The notes under the pieces were generated by a model. It was not told the DNA's origin and did no database searches. It worked only from the letters and a program-made list of their open reading frames with translations. 40,177 nucleotides of DNA from Cellvibrionaceae bacterium (GTDB taxonomy: Bacteria; Pseudomonadota; Gammaproteobacteria; Pseudomonadales; Cellvibrionaceae): positions 1 to 40,177 of the forward strand of contig JAGKXA010000053.1 of NCBI GenBank assembly GCA_021151615.1, read 5' to 3'. The position numbers and the translations under genes are program-made. Shown piece after piece: positions 34,562 to 40,177 of the stretch (its first letter is position 1; each line of letters opens with the position of its first letter).

Positions 34562-35173
34562 TTATAAACGTTTAAGCAGGCCGAGCGTTTTTATTAATGG
34601 CAAGGCTTCAAACAATCCGGATTCTTGTGCGAGCTTCCAGATTTCATAAGGCGGGCGACCACCGTCAGCGGGGTTGGGAAATACATCGTGAATGGCGAGC
34701 CAACCTCCGCGCTGCACCTGCGGCGCCCAGCAGCGATAATCGTTCAGTGCCGCTTCCATGCTGTGACCACCATCGATAAATACCAGCGACAAAGGGGTAG
34801 CCCAAAAGCGCGCGGCGAGCGAGGAGGGAGCAACAATAGGAACCACAGTTTCCTCAAGTTGCGCGCGCGCCAGTGTGTGGCGAAATTCGCGAAAACTATC
34901 CATTTTGCCAAAGGCTGCATCGTAAAGTTCGGGATCGTGGTACTCCTCACCCAACTGATGCTCTTCCGAACCGCGATGATGATCCACCGCATACAACACT
35001 GATCCCGCTTTTTTACAGGCTGCGCCCAGGTACACAGTGGATTTCCCACAATAACTGCCTATCTCCAGACAGGGGCCACGACTCGCGCTCTGCAAGGCAT
35101 ATTCATACAAAGCCCGACCTTCTTCATTATCCAGAAAGCCTTTGACTGTCTCTATGGCAATTGGCAGCATCAT
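34562..35173 (-). CDS. class I SAM-dependent methyltransferase
   Basis: 203 residues with the SAM-binding glycine motif CLEIGSYCGKSTVYLGAA, an acidic loop (YAVDHHRGSEEHQ), the FIDGGHSMEAALNDYRCWAPQ segment and GGWLAIHDVFP. This is the Methyltransf_24 pattern, often found with sugar or polysaccharide genes. The ATG at 35173 (or the next codon, 35170) is preferred over a GTG three codons upstream. The divergent neighbour is a hexapeptide acyltransferase 49 bp away, suggesting joint work on a surface glycan; this is inference. Confidence 0.85.
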   Translation of the reverse strand: MMLPIAIETVKGFLDNEEGRALYEYALQSASRGPCLEIGSYCGKSTVYLGAACKKAGSVLYAVDHHRGSEEHQLGEEYHDPELYDAAFGKMDSFREFRHTLARAQLEETVVPIVAPSSLAARFWATPLSLVFIDGGHSMEAALNDYRCWAPQVQRGGWLAIHDVFPNPADGGRPPYEIWKLAQESGLFEALPLIKTLGLLKRL

Positions 35174-35222
35174 GTTTCTCACTCATAATCGTGAACCGAA
35201 TTCTAACAGACGCAGGGCTGCC

Positions 35223-35945
35223 ATGCGCCGCAGTAATACACCTTATCTGGTCAAAAAAATCTACAAGACCATTAACCAATGGTATATCACCCGCTTTATC
35301 GCCCCGCAATTTGATAGCCTGGGCAGCATTCCAGAGATTGCGCATCCTCGTAGCCTGGTGATTTTTGGACGCAATATTCATCTGGGAAAATATGCGCAGA
35401 TTATTTGCGCCAGCGATAATTGTGTGCGTTTTACCAGCTGGCCCAGCAAACAGGGTGATGCAGAAATTGTGCTGGGTGATTACTGTTTGATTGCACCTGG
35501 CGTGCGCATTTCCGCCGCAAAGTCAATTCGCATCGGCGATAATTGTATGCTCGCTGCGAATGTGATTATTAGCGATAGCGATTGGCACGGAATCTACAAT
35601 CGCATTCGCCCCTTTCGCTGTACCAAGCCGGTGGTTATTGAGAATAATGTGTGGCTAGGCGAGCGCGTGATTATCACCAAAGGTGTCACTATCGGCGAAA
35701 ATTCCGTCATTGGCGCTGGGGCAACAGTTACCAAAAATATTCCCGCCAATTGCGTCGCCGCCGGCAACCCCGCGCGCGTGATTAAAACCATTAACCCTAA
35801 CCGACGCATGTTAAAACGCGAATTATTATTTAGCGATGCAGAACATTATTTTTATAATCAGGATCAGTTGGATAAATATATGCTGGGCAATAACGGCTGG
35901 TGGAATTGGTTGAGCAGCTTATGGAAGCCTACGCGACAGGATTAG
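35223..35945 (+). CDS. hexapeptide-repeat acyltransferase
   Basis: 240 residues with left-handed beta-helix hexapeptide repeats (IVLGDYCLIAPGVRIS, IRIGDNCMLAANVIIS, VVIENNVWLGERVIIT, VTIGENSVIGAGATVT) ending NPARVIK, like WcaF/maltose-acetyltransferase-type enzymes that acetylate sugars with acetyl-CoA. A likely catalytic His is in SDSDWHG. The start at 35223 (AGGG upstream) is preferred over an ORF start at 35142 that would overlap the divergent gene. The substrate is unknown; exopolysaccharide or LPS sugars are plausible. Confidence 0.85.
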   Translation: MRRSNTPYLVKKIYKTINQWYITRFIAPQFDSLGSIPEIAHPRSLVIFGRNIHLGKYAQIICASDNCVRFTSWPSKQGDAEIVLGDYCLIAPGVRISAAKSIRIGDNCMLAANVIISDSDWHGIYNRIRPFRCTKPVVIENNVWLGERVIITKGVTIGENSVIGAGATVTKNIPANCVAAGNPARVIKTINPNRRMLKRELLFSDAEHYFYNQDQLDKYMLGNNGWWNWLSSLWKPTRQD

Positions 35946-36001
35946 CCGGCTATTAACAAACATTAACAGGTTACAGAGGTTGATGAGTTACGAGAGTTGA
36001 T

Positions 36002-36856
36002 ATGCCCAATTTGATTACCCCAATAAATTTGCACAGCTCGCCGATCAGTAATCTTGGGCATTTGGGATTTCGCAGTTTTTTACCGCACCCCTATTTGCAA
36101 ACCTGGGTACAACGCTATTGGATCGCACGGCAACCGCGTATCCCCGAACAGGGTTTTTTGGAAAAGCTCTATCCCGATGGCGGTACCAATATCAATTTTC
36201 GTTTTATTACCAATCAATTACCGGAAGTAAGTTTCAATGCATTCAAAACCCTGAGCACTATGGAGTTTACGGGTAGTGTCGATTTAATGGGTATACGCTT
36301 TCATCCCGGCGGAGCCTTTCAATTATTTGGGTTGGATATGTCCGAGCTAATGGGCAATGTGTACGATACCCGGGATCTGGATACCGATATCAACAATCAA
36401 CAGCTACTGGATTTGCGCGATCAATTAAACAACGCAGACAACATAACCACACGTACTGGCTTGATTGATGATTGGCTACTGCAGCAGGCCGCGCAACGTA
36501 TGGCACACGCAGGCCCGATACAACAATTGTTCCCGCACTTACCAAATTCTGAAAATTCCATCGAAACCATGAGCGCGCAAGTAAATTTGAGCCGCCGCCA
36601 ACTGGAGCGACGCTTTCAGCAGGAAGTTGGGTTAACTATGGTGTATGTCAAGCAATTGCAGCAAATTAAAAAGGCTCGCCAGTTAATTAGCCTCAACCCG
36701 GAACGTCCGCTGGTGGAAATTGCCCATGAAGCCGGGTTTTATGATCAAGCCCATTTCAATCGCCAGTTCCAGAAAATCAATCAGCAAACACCGGGGCAGT
36801 ACCGCGATAAAAAACGTGCGCAGAAAAATACTCACCAAGATGCTCACCACCCTTAG
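36002..36856 (+). CDS. AraC-family regulator
   Basis: 284 residues. The N-terminal domain has KLYPDGGTNINFRF and LMGIRFHPGGAFQLFGLDMSEL, the DUF6597-like sensor pattern, and the C-terminal HTH part has MSAQVNLSRRQLERRFQQEVG and IAHEAGFYDQAHFNRQFQKINQQTPGQYR. It is closely followed by an AhpD-like gene and a thioredoxin-like gene on the same strand, which it may control. Confidence 0.9.
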   Translation: MPNLITPINLHSSPISNLGHLGFRSFLPHPYLQTWVQRYWIARQPRIPEQGFLEKLYPDGGTNINFRFITNQLPEVSFNAFKTLSTMEFTGSVDLMGIRFHPGGAFQLFGLDMSELMGNVYDTRDLDTDINNQQLLDLRDQLNNADNITTRTGLIDDWLLQQAAQRMAHAGPIQQLFPHLPNSENSIETMSAQVNLSRRQLERRFQQEVGLTMVYVKQLQQIKKARQLISLNPERPLVEIAHEAGFYDQAHFNRQFQKINQQTPGQYRDKKRAQKNTHQDAHHP

Positions 36857-36934
36857 CAAGATGTCGCAAATATACAATCCACTTTTGCGCAACAAGGGCA
36901 TTATGACTCCAACAATCCAACCAAGGAGTCTATT

Positions 36935-37390
36935 ATGAAAGAACGTATTGCCTATCAACAAACTTACAAACTGCAACCTGTACTCGCCAAATCCCTAATT
37001 GAAATAGGAGATGCGGCTGCGCAGAAAACCGAACACTCATTGATTCACCTGATCAAACTGCGTGTATCACAGATTAACGGCTGTGCTTTCTGCCAACACA
37101 TGCATACCAACGAAGCGCGCAAAGATGGTGAAAAACAAGGGCGTTTGGATGTATTGCCGGCCTGGAAAGAGGTCCCCGTATTTTCCGCCCGCGAACGCGC
37201 CGCATTGGCCTGGGCAGAAAAACTGACACTTGTCGCCAGCAAAGAAATTCACGATGAAGATTTTGCCGAAGTGCGCGAACAATTTAACGAAGAAGAGATA
37301 GTTAACCTGACGTCTGTGATTGTGGCAATCAACGCCTGGAATCGCATCGCCGTTGGCTTTCACTTTCTTCCAGTCATTAAAGATATCTAA
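36935..37390 (+). CDS. AhpD-like/carboxymuconolactone decarboxylase-family protein
   Basis: 151 residues of the AhpD-like fold. The redox motif is CAFCQHMH at 50-57 (Cys50, Cys53, His57), typical of alkylhydroperoxidase-like CMD proteins that reduce peroxides or manage thiols. ATG 36935 has AAGGAG upstream. It is followed after 14 bp by a thioredoxin-domain protein, suggesting a redox pair, although the partner is exported and this one has no signal peptide. Confidence 0.9.
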   Translation: MKERIAYQQTYKLQPVLAKSLIEIGDAAAQKTEHSLIHLIKLRVSQINGCAFCQHMHTNEARKDGEKQGRLDVLPAWKEVPVFSARERAALAWAEKLTLVASKEIHDEDFAEVREQFNEEEIVNLTSVIVAINAWNRIAVGFHFLPVIKDI

Positions 37391-37404
37391 TCCAAGGGGG
37401 TATT

Positions 37405-38319
37405 ATGCTCAAGCTACGCTGGTTTTTATTACTGCTGGCTATTGGCACAGGCGGATTGCAGGCCAAGCCCCTGCAACTCGCCGGACAATACCAGGTATTT
37501 GACGGCAAGCCCGTTGACTTACGCCAGATTGTGGGCAAAAAACCGGTGTATATAAAATTCTGGGCCACCTGGTGCCTGGATTGCAGAAAGGAATTACCCA
37601 GCTTGCAACAAACCTATGATAAATATCGAGATAAGATTGCTATCTATGCGGTGAATTTAAACATCAACGAAACAGATGAATACATTCGCCGTCTTAAAGA
37701 AAAAAACAACTTAACCATTCCGATTGTCATGGATGACAATGGCTCCATCGCCAGTAATTTTCAATTCTATGGCACACCGTTTCATGCGCTCATTAATACG
37801 CAAGGTGAAGTGGTTTACACAACTTATAAAGATGACACTGAATTGCAACAGCAATTGCAACAACTCGCCAGCAATCACACACCGACAAAAACTGCAGCAG
37901 CAACCACACCAAGCGCTGAAGCAATAAAGCTATTACCGAGAGGTATATCACTGGTTTATTTTTCTGCAACCTGGTGCGATTGGTATATGAAAGATATTCA
38001 CCCGGAAATGACCAGCAATTGCCTGGCAGCAACGAAATTGGTGAACGATTTACACCAACAATTACCAACAACGCCATTGCAGGCTTATGTCACACATTTA
38101 TGGACAGAAGAAAAAGATCTGGATGAGTATGTGGAAAAATTTTCCATTCTCTACCCCGTAACTATTGATTCGGATAATCACATCGCACAGCATTACAGCA
38201 CCAGAGACTACCCCAGCTTGCTGGTATTTAAGGATGGCAAAGAAGTTAAGCGCTTTACCCGCTTTGATACATCTACAGAAATATCCATCAGCATTAGCAA
38301 ACTGATTGAAAAAAAGTAG
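37405..38319 (+). CDS. exported protein with two thioredoxin-like domains
   Basis: 304 residues: a signal peptide (about 1-20), a first TlpA/ResA-like domain with WCLDC (Cys57, Cys60), a linker rich in Thr and Ala (about 155-170), and a second thioredoxin-like domain with WCDWY (Cys191; the second Cys is Tyr194). Domain 1 should be a periplasmic thiol oxidoreductase. Domain 2 has lost the resolving Cys, though Cys206 lies nearby, and may bind or hold substrates. It ends in a bidirectional terminator. ATG 37405 follows AAGGGGG. Confidence 0.85.
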   Translation: MLKLRWFLLLLAIGTGGLQAKPLQLAGQYQVFDGKPVDLRQIVGKKPVYIKFWATWCLDCRKELPSLQQTYDKYRDKIAIYAVNLNINETDEYIRRLKEKNNLTIPIVMDDNGSIASNFQFYGTPFHALINTQGEVVYTTYKDDTELQQQLQQLASNHTPTKTAAATTPSAEAIKLLPRGISLVYFSATWCDWYMKDIHPEMTSNCLAATKLVNDLHQQLPTTPLQAYVTHLWTEEKDLDEYVEKFSILYPVTIDSDNHIAQHYSTRDYPSLLVFKDGKEVKRFTRFDTSTEISISISKLIEKK

Positions 38320-38334
38320 CGCTTATAACCCAAT

Positions 38335-38371
38335 AAAAAACGCCGCAGTTTTTTAGCTGCGGCGTTTTTTT
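38335..38371. terminator. bidirectional terminator
   Basis: CGCCGCAG (38341-38348) pairs with CTGCGGCG (38357-38364), flanked by A-tract and T-tract. It separates the convergent thioredoxin-like and Nudix genes. Confidence 0.92.
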
Positions 38372-38393
38372 GATGGCACTGCGCGACTTAAGA

Positions 38394-38951
38394 TTATAGA
38401 TCCAACGCGACTCTTAGCAATGCCGCCACGCTAATGCCATCGGTAATCTCACCGCGCTTAACCATTTCAATAGCTTGTCGCAACGGTAATTTTTTATATT
38501 CAATGTCTTCTGTTGCTTCCAATTGCTGCTGACCAGGAAATAAATCGCGCGCGACAAATACCACACAAAACTCATCGGTAACAGAGTTGGATAAATGCAT
38601 GGTCATCAACTCTTGCCAGCTATTCGCTTGCAAGCCAACTTCTTCCTCCAATTCACGCTTGGCGGCGGCGAGCGGGCTCTCACCTTGTGGGCACCCCCCC
38701 TCCGGAATTTCCCAGGTGTATTGATTGAGCGTATAGCGACTTTGCTTTACCAGCCAGGTATTACCTTCATCATCAATAGGCACAACACCAATTGCAGTGT
38801 TTTTAAAATGCACCACCCCATAGATACCATTAGTTCCTTTCGGGGTAATGACTTCTTCGTGGGAAACTTTGATCCAGGGATTTTCATAAACGGTGGTAGA
38901 AGTTTTGGTTTTCCAACCACCGATTTTTTCAGCCAGGTATTTTTCGCTCAT
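38394..38951 (-). CDS. Nudix hydrolase, ADP-ribose-pyrophosphatase-like
   Basis: 185 residues with a complete Nudix box from Gly85 (GX5E at 85-91, R99-E100, E103-E104, G106). The surrounding WEIPEGG and EDIEYKKLPL segments match ADP-ribose pyrophosphatase-type members. The substrate is not proved; nucleoside-diphosphate sugars are likely. ATG 38951 is followed by MSEKYLAEK. A second, different Nudix gene (nudE) is in this window. Confidence 0.9.
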   Translation of the reverse strand: MSEKYLAEKIGGWKTKTSTTVYENPWIKVSHEEVITPKGTNGIYGVVHFKNTAIGVVPIDDEGNTWLVKQSRYTLNQYTWEIPEGGCPQGESPLAAAKRELEEEVGLQANSWQELMTMHLSNSVTDEFCVVFVARDLFPGQQQLEATEDIEYKKLPLRQAIEMVKRGEITDGISVAALLRVALDL

Positions 38952-38991
38952 AACTACATCTCAGCACTGCACATCAATAATAATTTGAATA

Positions 38992-39396
38992 TCAATAATT
39001 ACTTTTTAACATCCAGGCGCGCGGATTGTGAGTGAACCCCAGTTTTGGATAATAATCATTAGCCTGCGGCGCAGAGAGCAGCACCAGCATACAATCCGGC
39101 GCTGCTTGCGCTTGTGTTAAATCAATTAATTGTTTGCCTATACCTTGTTGCTGATAAGCTTCATGCACGACCAAATCCGCAAGATAAGTGACATACACCA
39201 AATCGCTTAATGCGCGAGCAATACCTACCAACTGATTATTGTCCCAGGCAGTGATGACAATATTGGCATTAGCAATCATGCCCTGAAATACTTCGGGCTT
39301 ATCCACCGGGCGGCGCGCCCCAAGGGTAGAAGATTTATATAAATCAATTACCTGATCAACCTCGAGCGCAGCATTAGTGCGGTATTCAATCGCCAT
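38992..39396 (-). CDS. GNAT N-acetyltransferase
   Basis: 134 residues with GNAT motif A (YLADLVVHEAYQQQGIGKQLI; QQGIG binds acetyl-CoA) and the C-terminal YPKLGFTHNPRAWMLK. The acceptor is unknown. It starts 12 bp after the DUF3301 gene stop on the same strand, so they are probably transcribed together. Confidence 0.88.
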   Translation of the reverse strand: MAIEYRTNAALEVDQVIDLYKSSTLGARRPVDKPEVFQGMIANANIVITAWDNNQLVGIARALSDLVYVTYLADLVVHEAYQQQGIGKQLIDLTQAQAAPDCMLVLLSAPQANDYYPKLGFTHNPRAWMLKSNY

Positions 39397-39408
39397 AATA
39401 AAAACTCT

Positions 39409-39726
39409 TCAATGTAAGCGATGCGGATCAAGCTCTACGTGGGTAATGTTTGACCCAAGCATAATGACACGGCCGAAGTAACGATCAGATCCACTGACAG
39501 TAAATTCGAAATAAAAAGCACGCCAAAGCGACAACACTCCCCGATCATTGCGCTTGAACCAGAGGCGGCGCAAATACACAGTTTCATCGAGCAATTGCAC
39601 ATCCATTTCCGTACAGCGCCGTTGCGCCGCCGCAAACGCACGCTCTTTCACACGCAGTGCACCACGCCAGTAATATATTGTCAGAATGATCAAAGTCAGC
39701 CAGAGAATGGATTGCAAATCGAACAT
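39409..39726 (-). CDS. DUF3301 protein
   Basis: 105 residues: an N-terminal membrane helix (about 7-20, ILWLTLIILTIYYW), then a conserved region RRCTEMDVQLLDETVYLRRL, WFKRNDRG and a C-terminal FYFEFTVSGSDRYFGRVIML. This is the layout of the DUF3301 family, of unknown function, found in gammaproteobacteria. It is probably anchored to the inner membrane with its main part in the cytosol. Confidence 0.85.
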   Translation of the reverse strand: MFDLQSILWLTLIILTIYYWRGALRVKERAFAAAQRRCTEMDVQLLDETVYLRRLWFKRNDRGVLSLWRAFYFEFTVSGSDRYFGRVIMLGSNITHVELDPHRLH

Positions 39727-39811
39727 GGAGCGGAAGCCATTGCGGAATATAAAAAGTCATCGCCCGGTTAACCCGGCGAAAATAATTAGCACAGAAAATG
39801 CGAAAGCCCAA

Positions 39812-39850
39812 AACACTAAGGGGCGATTGATTACTCAATCACCCCTTAGT
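39812..39850 (-). terminator. terminator of the cold-shock gene
   Basis: On the minus strand a long stem (39815-39830 with 39835-39850, one mismatch) ends in GTTTT. It lies 16 bases after the cold-shock gene stop. Confidence 0.85.
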
Positions 39851-39865
39851 TGAAACTCGCACAGA

Positions 39866-40075
39866 TTAGAGTGGAGTTACGTTTTCCGCTTGCGGGCCTT
39901 TTTGACCCTGGGTTACTTCGAAAGTGACCTTTTGGCCTTCTTTCAAGGTTTTACGGCCAGTGCCGTTAATCGCGCGGAAGTGTACGAATACATCGGCACC
40001 ACCTTCACGCTCAATAAAACCATAACCCTTGTCATCGTTGAACCACTTAACAACACCAGAGACTAGATCTGACAT
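39866..40075 (-). CDS. CspA-family cold-shock protein
   Basis: 69 residues: the OB-fold nucleic-acid chaperone with RNP1 KGYGFIE (16-22) and RNP2 VFVHF (29-33). The ATG at 40075 (GAGGA upstream, 5-base spacing) is preferred over one six codons earlier. It melts RNA structures, in cold shock or constitutively. Whether it is cold-induced is unknown; the leader has hairpins at 40101-40115 and 40153-40174. Confidence 0.95.
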   Translation of the reverse strand: MSDLVSGVVKWFNDDKGYGFIEREGGADVFVHFRAINGTGRKTLKEGQKVTFEVTQGQKGPQAENVTPL

Positions 40076-40100
40076 AGTTTCCTCATCTTGCATCTAAAAC

Positions 40101-40174
40101 GTCAGCGTAGCTGACCGAACAAAAAAACCGACTTTACTAAAAGCCAGAGTGAAATAGCTTGAAATAAAGCTATT
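40101..40174 (-). promoter_or_regulatory. structured 5' region of the cold-shock gene
   Basis: GTCAGC (40101-40106) pairs with GCTGAC (40110-40115), and AATAGCTT (40153-40160) pairs with AAGCTATT (40167-40174). Such leaders are common before cspA-type genes and change fold with temperature. The window ends at 40177, so the full leader and promoter are not visible. Confidence 0.4.
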
Positions 40175-40177
40175 GCT

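Noticed and set aside
35142..35222. N-terminal extension of the hexapeptide acyltransferase
   Set aside because: It would overlap the divergent methyltransferase start and does not look like the family; the ATG at 35223 is better placed.

Overview
The window reads as chromosomal DNA of a gammaproteobacterium close to Cellvibrio (Cellvibrionaceae). The evidence is Pseudomonas-like protein sequences and gene order (argH next to cyaA; cysQ-nudE divergent from yrfG-hslR), moderate GC with many A/T-ending codons, and dense c-di-GMP and two-component signalling. The genus is an inference. No rRNA, tRNA, CRISPR array, prophage or transposase gene was seen.

Layout. 0-7.4 kb: the 3' part of argH (its first 75 bases are an inverted piece of the same gene), a large hybrid sensor kinase, class I adenylate cyclase (cyaA) and a small secreted protein. 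7.4-11.5 kb: a membrane sensor-kinase-like protein whose phosphoacceptor His is Tyr, a SnoaL-like protein, and an SDR oxidoreductase divergent from an AraC regulator. 11.5-13.6 kb: a gene-poor stretch with possible small ORFs, then a GAF-GGDEF protein.

13.6-22.2 kb is a nitrite/molybdenum block. On the minus strand lie cobA, nirB and nirD (siroheme methyltransferase and NADH nitrite reductase). Divergent from them are moaA, moaB and a short ModE-type regulator, followed by convergent modC, modB and modA. These genes supply siroheme, molybdopterin and molybdate, which suggests nitrate/nitrite assimilation, although nitrate reductase itself is not in the window. The modA-modB boundary carries an apparent deletion that removes the end of one gene and the start of the other. 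ModC and ModE both lack the usual molybdate-binding (TOBE/Mop) domain. Two repeat-like palindromes sit inside this block, and one supplies the Shine-Dalgarno sequence of moaB.

22.2-29.3 kb: a GAF-GGDEF-EAL protein, cysQ-nudE divergent from yrfG-hslR, a DUF4124 protein and hslO. 29.3-33.2 kb: an AraC regulator, a tiny hydrophobic ORF, an MFS transporter, a GntP-family permease, and two related hairpin elements with a conserved core and unrelated stems. 33.2-40.2 kb: dbpA, a methyltransferase divergent from a hexapeptide acyltransferase, an AraC regulator, an AhpD-like protein with a two-domain thioredoxin protein, a Nudix hydrolase, a GNAT acetyltransferase, a DUF3301 protein and a cold-shock protein.

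Most of the window is ordinary housekeeping DNA. The most unusual items are the paired hairpin elements at 32.9-33.1 kb, the modAB deletion, the His-to-Tyr kinase, the phased GCACC repeats before cobA, and the repeat that fills the moaA-moaB gap.
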